Positions 42,985-50,818 of a stretch of DNA of 64,000 nt are shown piece after piece. The DNA is taken from assembly GCF_000717335.1 (NCBI RefSeq), contig NZ_JNYZ01000009.1, positions 1-64,000 on the forward strand, in the 5' to 3' direction. Position numbers and translations under genes: made by a program. Each line of letters starts with the position of its first letter. The first letter of the stretch is position 1. This stretch comes from Amycolatopsis jejuensis (lineage in GTDB: Bacteria; Actinomycetota; Actinomycetes; Mycobacteriales; Pseudonocardiaceae). A model generated the notes under the pieces. The model worked only from the letters and a program-made list of their open reading frames with translations, did not search any database and was not told where the DNA came from.

Positions 42985-44772
42985 TTGCGTGACGAAGAGG
43001 CGGCGGTCTTCGCCGACGACCTGCTGAGCGAACCCGATCTCGCCACCGAGATCTTCGCGGTGGCCGACGCGCCGCCGCTGCCGGACACACGGTTCCGCCG
43101 GTTCCGCAAACGCGTCGGCCGTACGTTCATGATCGTCGGCTGCCTGCTCGGGCTTTTCGTGCTGCTGTACACCATCGACCTGATCACCAGCGCCGGCGAC
43201 GTGCCGCGCGGGGTGCAGGTGGCCGGGGTCGACGTCGGCGGGCTGTCGTACGCGGAAGCCGAGGCCAAGCTGCACAGCGAGCTTCAGCCGCGGCTCACGC
43301 GGCCGGTCACCGTGCAGGCCGGTGACGTCACCTCGTCGCTGGTCCCCGCGCAGTCCGGCCTCGGCCTCGACTGGCCGGGCACGCTCGCTCAAGCCGGGCA
43401 TCAGCCGTGGAGCCCGGTCACGCGGTTGCTGTCGTTCTTCAGCACGCGCGAAGTCGGCGTCGTCACCCGAAGCGACCAGCTGGACGTCGCCCGTGCGGTG
43501 CAACAACTGGCCACCCAACGGCTTAACCATCCGCTCACTGAGGGCAGTATCGGCTTCGTGCCGAAGGATCCGGACGGCGTCACGGCGTACGCAATCGAGC
43601 CGCGACAAGGTCAGGAGCTGGTCGACGTGCAGGCGGCCGTGCAAACCGTGGTCGCGGATTGGCTGTCGCCACGCGGGGTCACGCTGAAAATGGCTGTGAC
43701 GCCACCGAAAACCAACTCCGGTGCCGTGCACTCGATGCTGGACAGCGTGGTCGCGCCTGCGGTGTCCGGTCCGGTCGTGCTGCACGGCGATGGCAAGGAC
43801 GTGGTGTTGAAACCGGCGGCGATCGCGTCGTCGTTCCAGTTCCAGCCGCGCGACGGCGGCGGCCTCGACCTGCGGATCGACCAGCAGAAGCTGCGCGCGG
43901 CCGTCCAAGGGGAGCTGGCGGCCACGGAAACCGAAAGCCACGACGCGCAGATCACCTTCGATTCCGGCGTGCCGGCCGTGAAGCCGTCCGAGGATGGGCG
44001 AAAGATCAACTGGGGCAACACTTTCCAGAAGCTCACCGAGGCACTCGCGAAGCCGTACGGACGCGAACTGCCGGTGGCTTACGACGCCCAGCACCCGAAA
44101 CTCACCACCGACGGCGCGAATGCGCTGGGGATCAAGGAAATCATCGGCGAGTACACGACCGGCGGGGTGAGCGGGCCGAACGTCGCGACGCTCGCCGGGC
44201 GCATTTCCGGCGTCGTGGTGAAGCCGGGAGAAACCTTCAGCCTCAACGTTTATCGCGGCGGCGGGTACGCGTCCGCACCGGTCGACGAGGACGGCACCGG
44301 TCCGGCGGTCACCGGCGGCGGGCTGTCCCAGCTGTCGTCCACTTTGTACAACGCGGCCTACCTCGCGGGCCTCGGCGACGGCGGCCACGCGGCGCACGAA
44401 CACTACCTGGACCGCTACCCCGCAGGTCGCGACGCGATTGCCGTGGACAGCTCCGGCAACGCGGTCGACCTCAAGATCGCCGCCGGCGACCCGACCGGAT
44501 TCGCGATCCAGGCGAGCGTGAGCGGTGGGTCGGTGACCGTGAAGATCTGGGGTACCAAGCATTTCCGGGTCGAGGGCCGGACCGGCGCGCCGACGAACGA
44601 GGTACCGCCGCCGGTGCAGTTCGCGCCAAGTGGCACGTGTCAGAGCTCGCCGGGCATGTCCGGGTTCACCGTCACCGACACGCGCGTGTTCTACGACCTC
44701 GCGAGCGGCAGCGAGGTCCGCGAAGAAAGCCGTACCACGACGTACTCGCCGCGGCCGATCGTCATTTGCTGA
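42985..44772 (+). CDS. VanW-family protein, membrane-anchored
   Basis: 595 residues from a TTG at 42985 supported by AAGGGAGG 6 nt upstream. A cytosolic N-terminus precedes one membrane span (about 48-70: FMIVGCLLGLFVLLYTIDLIT), tandem peptidoglycan-binding-4-like domains, and the VanW domain (about 390-510: EYTTGGVSGPNVATLAGRISG, PGETFSLNVY, GGGLSQLSSTLYNAAYLAGL). It probably acts at the cell wall; VanW biochemical function is unknown. The 3' end overlaps the convergent MmcQ-type gene by 11 bp. Confidence 0.88.
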   Translation: MRDEEAAVFADDLLSEPDLATEIFAVADAPPLPDTRFRRFRKRVGRTFMIVGCLLGLFVLLYTIDLITSAGDVPRGVQVAGVDVGGLSYAEAEAKLHSELQPRLTRPVTVQAGDVTSSLVPAQSGLGLDWPGTLAQAGHQPWSPVTRLLSFFSTREVGVVTRSDQLDVARAVQQLATQRLNHPLTEGSIGFVPKDPDGVTAYAIEPRQGQELVDVQAAVQTVVADWLSPRGVTLKMAVTPPKTNSGAVHSMLDSVVAPAVSGPVVLHGDGKDVVLKPAAIASSFQFQPRDGGGLDLRIDQQKLRAAVQGELAATETESHDAQITFDSGVPAVKPSEDGRKINWGNTFQKLTEALAKPYGRELPVAYDAQHPKLTTDGANALGIKEIIGEYTTGGVSGPNVATLAGRISGVVVKPGETFSLNVYRGGGYASAPVDEDGTGPAVTGGGLSQLSSTLYNAAYLAGLGDGGHAAHEHYLDRYPAGRDAIAVDSSGNAVDLKIAAGDPTGFAIQASVSGGSVTVKIWGTKHFRVEGRTGAPTNEVPPPVQFAPSGTCQSSPGMSGFTVTDTRVFYDLASGSEVREESRTTTYSPRPIVIC

Positions 44773-45094
44773 GCCGCGCCGGGGCTTTCGACCGCCACGA
44801 TTCGGTGAGCAGTTCGCGCAGCTGCTGCGGGTCGACCTGGTCGAGGTGCACGAGGATCGCGCCGTGGCCGTCGTAATGCGGGGTGGTGAAGAAGGCCGGA
44901 TCGCCGGACGCGAGCAGCGCGGCTTTCTCGTCGAGACCGCAGAACAGCACCAGACCGCCTTCGGCCTCGGTGCGCAGCCGCGCGTACCCCTTGCCGGCCA
45001 CCTTGAGCGCGGGTGTGCGGTACCAGGTGGCCACCTCGGTTTCCGGCAGCTCCTCCTGCGCGAGCGCGATCACGTCTTCCCAGGTCATCGTCAT
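44762..45094 (-). CDS. MmcQ/YjbR-family DNA-binding-like protein
   Basis: 110 residues from the ATG at 45094; upstream in-frame sequence is non-coding. The family pattern is TWYRTPALKVAGKGYARLR, LVLFCGLDEKAALLAS, FFTTPHYDGHGAILVHLDQVD and a final LLTESWRSKAP. It has the CyaY-like/YjbR fold; function unclear. It lies downstream of the 5'-nucleotidase gene with a large hairpin between them. Confidence 0.85.
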   Translation of the reverse strand: MTMTWEDVIALAQEELPETEVATWYRTPALKVAGKGYARLRTEAEGGLVLFCGLDEKAALLASGDPAFFTTPHYDGHGAILVHLDQVDPQQLRELLTESWRSKAPARLSK

Positions 45095-45141
45095 GACCCC
45101 ATCGTGCCTTGCCCGCTCCGCCTCGTCTTGGAGAAACGGGA

Positions 45142-45196
45142 GTCCGTGAAGGGAACCATCAGGCCAGCTGATTCCGTGATGGTTCCCTTCACGGAC
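45142..45196. terminator. Large perfect inverted repeat, 20-bp arms
   Basis: The left arm (45142-45161, GTCCGTGAAGGGAACCATCA) pairs perfectly with the right arm (45177-45196) around a 15-nt loop. It begins 2 bp beyond the 5'-nucleotidase stop codon and should terminate that transcript. Positions 45181-45198 are identical to 98-115 near fadA2, marking a dispersed repeat. Confidence 0.85.
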
Positions 45197-45198
45197 GT

Positions 45199-46884
45199 CT
45201 ACGGGGTCGCGGTGATGCGATCCGCAGGCGGCGGCGCGATGCCGGGGTGCGCGCCGAGGTAGGCGATGAGCGCGTCCAGGTCGACCGGGCCACCCGCCAG
45301 GTCGGTGCCCTTGGTGAACTCGGTGAACCCGTCGCCGCCCGCGGCGAGGAAGTTGTTCACCGACACGCGGTACTTCGCCGCCGGGTCCACCGGCGTGCCG
45401 TTCACCGTGATGGCCGAAACGCGTGACCCGATCGGCGCAGCCGCCGAATACGTGTAGTGCAGCGTGTTCGAGATCTGCAGGATCTTGGTGCCACCCGCAG
45501 TCCACTGCTGTTCCAGCACGTTCTTCAGGTTGGCGCCGGTGAGCGTGATCGTCTGCATGATGTTCGCGAACGGCTGCACGGTGAACGCCTCGCCGTAGGT
45601 GACCACGCCGTCGCCCTCACCCGCGGTCGACGACTTGTACGTGAGGTCGGCGCGGATGCCGCCCGGGTTCGTCATCGCGATCACGGCGTTGTTGGACTTC
45701 GTCGCTTCCAGCTGGGCGTCGGCGATCACGTCGCCCAGCGGCGATTCGCCGGACGGGCCGCCGGCCGCGGGCAGGTCCGCGGTGATGGTCCCGACCTGCT
45801 TGTTCGCGATCGGCGCGGCTTTGGTCTTGGCCTCGTCGACGAGCTTCTGCACGGCCGGGTCCGGCGTGACGTCGCGCGTCACGATCTCGTTGTGCGCCTT
45901 GGTCTGTGCCCGCACCACATCGCGCGTACGCCGGTCGATCTTCAGGTCCACCACGGAAAGCAGCCGCCCGAACGAGGCGCCCTGGATGACCGGTCGCGGC
46001 TGTCCGGCCGGGTCGTTGACGACGCAGTTGTACTGCTGGTGGCTGTGCGCGGTGAAGATCGCGTCGACCCTCGGCGTGACGCCCTTCGCGATGGTCGCGG
46101 CAGCGCCGTTCGGCTTCACCTTGCAGTCGTCCGGGCCGCTCCCCGGCAGCGCTTCGTCACCCTGGTGCAGCAGTACGACCTGGGCTTTCACGCCGAACCG
46201 GTCCAGCATGTTCGCGGTCCGGTTGATGGCCTCGACCTCGTCCCCGAACTTGAGGCCCTTGATCGCCTCGGGGGTCACGACCGACGGCAGATCCTTGAGC
46301 GTCGCGCCGATGATGCCCACCGGGACACCGCCGGAGACCTGCACGCTGAACGGCAGCAGGGCAGGTACCCCATTGGTGAAGTACACGTTCGACCCGAGGA
46401 ACGGGAAGTCCGCGCCGCCGAACTTGTCGCGGAACTGGCAGCCGTCGGCCGGATGGCAGCCACCGAACTGCATGCGCTGCAGCTCGCGGTACCCCTCGTC
46501 GAACTCGTGGTTGCCCACCACGGACGCCTTCACGCCGAGGTCGTTCAAGAATTCGATGGTCGGCTCGTCGTGGAACAGCGCCGAAATCACCGGTGACGCC
46601 CCGATGTTGTCGCCCGCGGACAGCACCATCGAGTTGCGCACCTGCGCCTCGAGCTGCTTGACGTGGGTGGCGACGTACGCCGCGCCGCCCGCGTTCACCG
46701 TGCTGCCGTCCGGGAGCGTGACCCGGCCGCCGGATCCGGACGGCGGTTCGAGATTGCCGTGCAGATCGTTCAGCGTGATGATCCGGACGTCGGTGGTCTG
46801 TGCCGCCTCGGCGGGTGCGCTCGTGACGGCCACGGTGGCCAGTGCGGCCGCGGCGGTGACCGCGAGCCGGGTGAAGAGCCTCAT
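45199..46884 (-). CDS. Secreted 5'-nucleotidase / 2',3'-cyclic phosphodiesterase family metallophosphatase
   Basis: 561 residues with a Sec signal peptide (MRLFTRLAVTAAAALATVAV..., cleavage after AEA, about 27). The N-terminal metallophosphatase domain has NDLHGNL, GDNIGASP, GNHEFDEG, LLHQGDE and TAHSHQQYN for two metal ions. The C-terminal nucleotide-binding domain has GDVIADAQLEATKSNNAVIAMTNPGGIR and VQPFANIMQ. It dephosphorylates extracellular nucleotides, scavenging nucleoside and phosphate. No cell-wall sorting motif is seen, so it is freely secreted. GGAGGAAAC precedes the start. Confidence 0.93.
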   Translation of the reverse strand: MRLFTRLAVTAAAALATVAVTSAPAEAAQTTDVRIITLNDLHGNLEPPSGSGGRVTLPDGSTVNAGGAAYVATHVKQLEAQVRNSMVLSAGDNIGASPVISALFHDEPTIEFLNDLGVKASVVGNHEFDEGYRELQRMQFGGCHPADGCQFRDKFGGADFPFLGSNVYFTNGVPALLPFSVQVSGGVPVGIIGATLKDLPSVVTPEAIKGLKFGDEVEAINRTANMLDRFGVKAQVVLLHQGDEALPGSGPDDCKVKPNGAAATIAKGVTPRVDAIFTAHSHQQYNCVVNDPAGQPRPVIQGASFGRLLSVVDLKIDRRTRDVVRAQTKAHNEIVTRDVTPDPAVQKLVDEAKTKAAPIANKQVGTITADLPAAGGPSGESPLGDVIADAQLEATKSNNAVIAMTNPGGIRADLTYKSSTAGEGDGVVTYGEAFTVQPFANIMQTITLTGANLKNVLEQQWTAGGTKILQISNTLHYTYSAAAPIGSRVSAITVNGTPVDPAAKYRVSVNNFLAAGGDGFTEFTKGTDLAGGPVDLDALIAYLGAHPGIAPPPADRITATP

Positions 46885-47052
46885 GTTTCCTCCGGTCTCG
46901 CACCCGTCGTCCCCTGGAACGGGTGCCCCGGCGGAGCAGTCTGCCGCGCGCGGGCGGTCCAGACCAGGGCAGAAGGCAGGATGGTGGGTGAATGTTTCTG
47001 TAACGTCCTTTTGTTCCGCGGCGATTTCCGGGCGGGTACCGAGAGGGGACGA

Positions 47053-47172
47053 ATGGAAACGCAGCTCGTCGTGGTCGTGCTCGGCGTCGTCCTACTGGTG
47101 ATTCTCGGGACCGTGTTCGCCGCGTGGCGCTCCGAACGGGACGAGGACCCGCCCTCGGGCGACAGCCGCTGA
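47053..47172 (+). CDS. Small single-span membrane protein (39 residues)
   Basis: The ATG at 47053 has GAGAGGGG 4 nt upstream. The product METQLVVVVLGVVLLVILG... is one membrane helix with a charged cytosolic tail (WRSERDEDPPSGDSR). No family is recognised. It lies between the divergent 5'-nucleotidase and VanZ genes. Confidence 0.55.
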   Translation: METQLVVVVLGVVLLVILGTVFAAWRSERDEDPPSGDSR

Positions 47173-47275
47173 CCGATCGGCCCGGCGCACCTCAGCCATC
47201 CGGCCGATGCCGGGTCCGCGGCGTCCGGCTCTTCGACCGAAGTGGTCGTGCAGCAAGATCCATAACGTTCTCCGC

Positions 47276-47917
47276 ATGACGAACGCACAGGTCACCGCCC
47301 TGCAGTACGGGTTCATCGGGTTCCTCGCCATCTGGGCGACGATCCTGGTCCCGCAGCTGGTGCTTCAGCTCGCGAAGCACGGCCGCCTGCGGCTGCGCGG
47401 CTTCGTGGCCACGGCGGCGGTCGTCTTCTACGCGTGCATGGCGCTCGCAGTCGTATTCCTGCCGCTGCCCGGCCCGAACGGCAGGCGGCTCGAGCAGACG
47501 GTGCAGCTGCAGCCGTTCCAGTGGATCACTGACATCCACTCCGAGCTGGTGAAACACGGCCTCTCGATGACCGAATGGTTCAGCTCGCAGACGTTCCAGC
47601 AGGCCGCGATGAACGTGCTGCTGTTCGTCCCGCTGGGCTTCTTCGCCCGGACGCTGTGGCGCCGCGGCCTGGTCGGCGCGCTGGCGATCGGTGGATTGGT
47701 GTCACTGGCCGTCGAGATCACGCAGCTCACCGCGAACTTCGGAACCGCGCCGTTCGTCTACCGGATCTTCGACGTGGACGACCTCATGACCAACACCTTC
47801 GGCGCCGGCCTCGGCTGGCTGATCGGGGCCCTGCTGCTGGCGCTGCGGCCGGTCACTTCAACGCTCGACGTGCAGCCTGCCCGGAGCGAGCGGGTCGACC
47901 TCGCCAAGACGCGCTAG
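47276..47917 (+). CDS. VanZ-like membrane protein
   Basis: 213 residues from the ATG at 47276; five hydrophobic segments. The VanZ pattern is AAMNVLLFVPLGFFARTLW, LVSLAVEITQLTA and the RIFDVDDLMTNTFGAGLGWLIG box with its conserved Asp residues. The function of VanZ-like proteins is poorly defined; some give low-level teicoplanin resistance. It overlaps a small convergent gene at its 3' end. Confidence 0.88.
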   Translation: MTNAQVTALQYGFIGFLAIWATILVPQLVLQLAKHGRLRLRGFVATAAVVFYACMALAVVFLPLPGPNGRRLEQTVQLQPFQWITDIHSELVKHGLSMTEWFSSQTFQQAAMNVLLFVPLGFFARTLWRRGLVGALAIGGLVSLAVEITQLTANFGTAPFVYRIFDVDDLMTNTFGAGLGWLIGALLLALRPVTSTLDVQPARSERVDLAKTR

Positions 47918-48034
47918 CCGCGCCCGCCGCTGAAGCGCAGCCCGCCGAGCCGCGCGGCGATCCTCGAGCACCACGATGAGCGAAGCGCCCGCGATCACCA
48001 GCGCGACGAGACCGAGAATGAGCCACAGCTGCAC
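47858..48034 (-). CDS. Small membrane protein overlapping vanZ (58 residues)
   Basis: A GTG at 48034 with GGAGGG 3 nt upstream opens a frame of 58 codons: MQLWLILGLVALVIAGASLI..., one membrane helix followed by a very basic tail (EDRRAARRAALQRRARLARL). The last 60 bp lie antisense to the vanZ C-terminus. The hydrophobic-then-basic layout and codon pattern look real, but the ribosome-binding site is close to the start. No family recognised. Confidence 0.5.
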   Translation of the reverse strand: MQLWLILGLVALVIAGASLIVVLEDRRAARRAALQRRARLARLGEVDPLAPGRLHVER

Positions 48035-48085
48035 GAGCCCTCCTCACCGACGCCCTTGTGCGAGAGAGATCACACAGGCTACCGA

Positions 48086-48380
48086 TCAGAGCGGCGGATT
48101 CGCTACCCCGCGTGCGGTGAACCAGTCCCGATCAGCGGTGAGCCAGCGGTCCGGCTCCGGTTGGTCGTTCGGTGGGGACGAAGTTTTCGCAGGTGAAGTG
48201 GTGCTGCCAGGTCCGGTCTCCGCGGGAGTAGTGGCCGTCAGCAGATTTCCTTGCCGATTCAGGTCTTTCAGGGCGATGGTTACGTCACCGAGCCGGTTCG
48301 TGCTTTCGGCGACGTTCTCGAACCACCCGGGCGGATGCCATTCGACGAGCACTTGCCCGCCTTCGGTGAGGCGTCCAGCA
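48086..48380 (-). pseudogene. Remnant of a SAM-dependent methyltransferase
   Basis: The minus strand encodes the C-terminal third of a class I methyltransferase: LTEGGQVLVEWHPPGWF, RLGDVTIALKDLNRQGNLLTA, then in a second frame GHYSRGDRTWQHHFTCENF (about 48150-48235), then back in the first frame EPDRWLTADRDWFTARG. Two frameshifts and loss of the N-terminal two thirds, including the SAM-binding motif, mark it as dead. The remnant stops just before the mug start codon, so a deletion joined it to the mug region. Confidence 0.8.
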
Positions 48381-48398
48381 TGCCGGGAAACTGAACGG

Positions 48399-48950
48399 AT
48401 GCCGGTGAAACCGACCAAGGCCCAGCAGGCCGCCGCCCACGGGACGACCATCCCGGACGTGCTGGCACCCGGCCTGGACGTGCTGTTCTGCGGAATCAAC
48501 CCGGGCCTGTACTCGGGAGCGCTCGGCCTGCACTTCGCCCGCCCGGGAAACCGCTTCTGGCCCGCGCTGCATGCGGGTGGCTTCACCGAGCGGGTCATGG
48601 ACCCGAGTGAGCAGGAGGACCTGCTGGACCTGGGCTTGGGAATCACGAACGTCGTAGCGAGGACGACAGCCCGCGCGGACGAGCTGTCCGCCGCCGAACT
48701 GCGTGCCGGTGGCGAGATCCTGGTGCGGAAGGTGCTTGAGTATCGGCCGCGCTGGCTGGCGGTGGTGGGGATCACGGCGTACCGCACGGCTTTCGATGAC
48801 CGACGTGCTGTTGTCGGGCGTCAGTCGCGGGTGATCGGGTCTTCGAAGGTGTGGGTACTGCCGAACCCGAGTGGGCTGAACGCCCACTGGACACCCGCCA
48901 CGCTGGGGGAGGAATTCGCCCTGCTGAGGAGGGCAGTTCAGAGCGGCTGA
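48399..48950 (+). CDS. mug: G/U mismatch-specific DNA glycosylase
   Basis: 183 residues from the ATG at 48399. The Mug/UDG family 2 motifs are visible: VLFCGINPGLYSGALGLHFARPGNRFW (motif A with the catalytic Asn in GINPG) and WVLPNPSGLNAHW (motif B). It removes uracil or modified bases from mismatched DNA, important in a GC-rich genome prone to cytosine deamination. The last 13 bp overlap the convergent zinc-ribbon gene. Confidence 0.92.
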   Translation: MPVKPTKAQQAAAHGTTIPDVLAPGLDVLFCGINPGLYSGALGLHFARPGNRFWPALHAGGFTERVMDPSEQEDLLDLGLGITNVVARTTARADELSAAELRAGGEILVRKVLEYRPRWLAVVGITAYRTAFDDRRAVVGRQSRVIGSSKVWVLPNPSGLNAHWTPATLGEEFALLRRAVQSG

Positions 48951-49531
48951 AGGTTGTTCTCGGTGAGGAAGCGTTCCCACCTGTCCATACACCGCTTGGC
49001 AAGCACCAGTGCGTCTTCTGTTTGCACGATCTTGTGCTCGGTCCACGCGAAGGTGGCAGTGGTTCCATGCTCGGCGAACGAGATGCTCTGGATTCGTGCC
49101 GTGATGCCGCCGTTGCGAGTGTGGTGTTTGCTCGTGTTCGCAACGGCGCGGCAGATCCTCCAGCTCGGATCGTCCTTCGGCAGGTGCTCAACTTCGGTCT
49201 TCAACGCTTTGGTCGATGGATCCTGGCTTATCCAGTCACCCAAGTGCGTGCACGCGATGAAGAACGTCTCGATGACTCGTTTCACGCGGTCGACTTCCCG
49301 ACGATTCGCCAGGGTCTCTTCGACATCGGCGAGTTGCTGCCGCACCAGGTGCCACTGCTCATACCAGGGCCGGGTCTCGGCAAAGGTGACGCCGAGTCCA
49401 GCTGAACCCGACTCCGCCGTAACCACGGCAGTCGGAGGCTGGACTGTCAACACCTGCCGCGCACTCCCGCAGGCAGCGCACGGCGCATCAGGCCCCGATG
49501 ATTCCTCGCCGCAATCGCGGCACGTCCTCAT
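48938..49531 (-). CDS. Zinc-ribbon hypothetical protein
   Basis: 197 residues. The N-terminus is a zinc ribbon (MRTCRDCGEESSGPDAPCAACGS: two CxxC pairs), followed by an unrelated helical domain (about 60-190; YEQWHLVRQQLADVEETLANR, IETFFIACTHLGDWI, CRAVANTSKHHTRNGG). The SKHH segment resembles proteins of unknown function in which residues around an N-SKHH motif are conserved. I do not know its role. Confidence 0.7.
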   Translation of the reverse strand: MRTCRDCGEESSGPDAPCAACGSARQVLTVQPPTAVVTAESGSAGLGVTFAETRPWYEQWHLVRQQLADVEETLANRREVDRVKRVIETFFIACTHLGDWISQDPSTKALKTEVEHLPKDDPSWRICRAVANTSKHHTRNGGITARIQSISFAEHGTTATFAWTEHKIVQTEDALVLAKRCMDRWERFLTENNLQPL

Positions 49532-49870
49532 CCCACGAGGCTACCGCGACGATGCCCGAAACCCTCCCCCGAACGAGCACCCTGAGTCACGAAGAAATTC
49601 ACCTGAGCGGCTAAACCCTCAGTAGCGCCAACCAGTCAAAACCGCCATCCACTGGGCCGAATTCCCGCACCTCCACCCCACTTTTCTACGGAGAGTTTGC
49701 TGCGACCGCCCGTTACGGCCATGAGGGGGAAACCGCGTCACAAGGTGCTTCCGGTGGAGTCGAACCAGGGACAAGGTGTCGTTCCCGGCCGGTTCCGGCA
49801 GGGGGGACCGGGTGGCACGCCGAGGGGGTGTGCCGGTCACCGGGAGCGACCTCGAGGACGGAGGCCCGAG
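49532..49870. other. 339-bp intergenic region upstream of the LuxR regulator
   Basis: Between the divergently transcribed zinc-ribbon gene and the LuxR regulator. The regulator's ribosome-binding site GGAGG is at 49860-49864. No repeat, RNA gene or credible small frame was found. Confidence 0.5.
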
Positions 49871-50659
49871 ATGCGTGGCATCGAGCCCCACCGAATGCCC
49901 ATGTCGGCCGGACAGCCGGCCGGCGGCCGTAGCCTGGGGGTGGCCGTCGTCGACCCCATTCCGATTTTCCGTGAGGGCATTGCCGCGATGGTGCATCGCA
50001 CGCTCGGGCTGCATTGGTCCGGGCAGGCGGCGAGTCATCACGCCGCGATGCAGTTGTGCGAGCAGGTCCGGCCGGACGTCGTCATCCTCGACTCCGCGCT
50101 CGATCCGAACTGCCACCTCGCCAAGCTGCTCAACACCGGCGACCCCGCGCTCGTGCTGGTCACGCTCGTGCGGGACACCAATCGCACCCAGCAGTACCTC
50201 GCCGCCGCTATTGCCGCGGGGGCGCATGCGATCGTGCCGCGGGCGGTCGACTCGCGGCGGCTTGCCGAGGCGGTTCGCCGCGCGCACACCGATCGGCGCT
50301 ACATCGATCCCGCGTTGTCGGCGCTCACCGCGCGGCCCAAGCGCGAACCGGCTCCCAGAGCCGCGCCCTCCGACCCGCATCTCGTGCACCCCAAGGCCGC
50401 CATGCCGCTTTCCCGCCGGGAGTACCAGGTCCTGCAGCTCGTTGCCGAAGGGCTGGAGAACTCGGCGATCGCGAAGCTCCTCTTCCTGTCCGTCGAAACC
50501 GTGCGGACCCACGTCAAGAGCATTCTCCGCAAGCTTTCCGCCCGCGATCGGACACACGCCGTGACCATCGCGTTCCGCAGCGGAATCCTGGTCCCCCAGC
50601 TCGACGACAGTGCCGGTCCCGCGGCCGCGCACGAGGTCGTGGCGCGCAGCACCCGGTGA
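49871..50659 (+). CDS. LuxR/NarL-type regulator with degenerate receiver domain
   Basis: 262 residues from the ATG at 49871. The N-terminal receiver-like domain (about 20-150) keeps the phospho-acceptor region VVILDSALD, but one of the paired acidic residues is replaced (VVDPIPIF rather than a DD pair) and the usual Lys is Arg (IVPRAV). The C-terminal LuxR helix-turn-helix (about 180-240) is intact: LSRREYQVLQLVAEG, IAKLLFLSVETVRTHVKSILRKL. No sensor kinase is adjacent. Probably a phosphorylation-independent or ligand-binding regulator; it ends 160 bp before fadE5. Confidence 0.85.
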   Translation: MRGIEPHRMPMSAGQPAGGRSLGVAVVDPIPIFREGIAAMVHRTLGLHWSGQAASHHAAMQLCEQVRPDVVILDSALDPNCHLAKLLNTGDPALVLVTLVRDTNRTQQYLAAAIAAGAHAIVPRAVDSRRLAEAVRRAHTDRRYIDPALSALTARPKREPAPRAAPSDPHLVHPKAAMPLSRREYQVLQLVAEGLENSAIAKLLFLSVETVRTHVKSILRKLSARDRTHAVTIAFRSGILVPQLDDSAGPAAAHEVVARSTR

Positions 50660-50732
50660 GGCAGGTCCCCAGGTCGACGTCGTTGTCCCGGGCGAATCGC
50701 GACCCCTGACCGGGCGGATTCGCTTGCCCTGG

Positions 50733-50746
50733 TTACTCGTAGGTAA
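50733..50746. promoter_or_regulatory. fadE5 operator site 1
   Basis: TTACT-CGTA-GGTAA, one mismatch from a perfect palindrome, matching the YTACY-N4-RGTAR sites at fadA2/fabG4 and tetR. It lies 86 bp upstream of the fadE5 start, in the promoter region. Confidence 0.7.
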
Positions 50747-50756
50747 TATCCTGATG

Positions 50757-50770
50757 TTACCGGCGAGTAA
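50757..50770. promoter_or_regulatory. fadE5 operator site 2
   Basis: TTACC-GGCG-AGTAA, the second tandem copy, 24 bp (start to start) from site 1. Tandem spacing of about two helical turns would let two TetR dimers bind the same face. Confidence 0.7.
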
Positions 50771-50818
50771 GGGAACCTGTGCCCGGCCGGAAAGCCGAAC
50801 ACGACACGGAGTGACGAC

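Noticed and set aside
42520..44562. A 680-codon minus-strand frame opposite the GroES and VanW genes
   Set aside because: Arg/His/Val-rich shadow composition with no domain; the opposite strand encodes recognised families with ribosome-binding sites.
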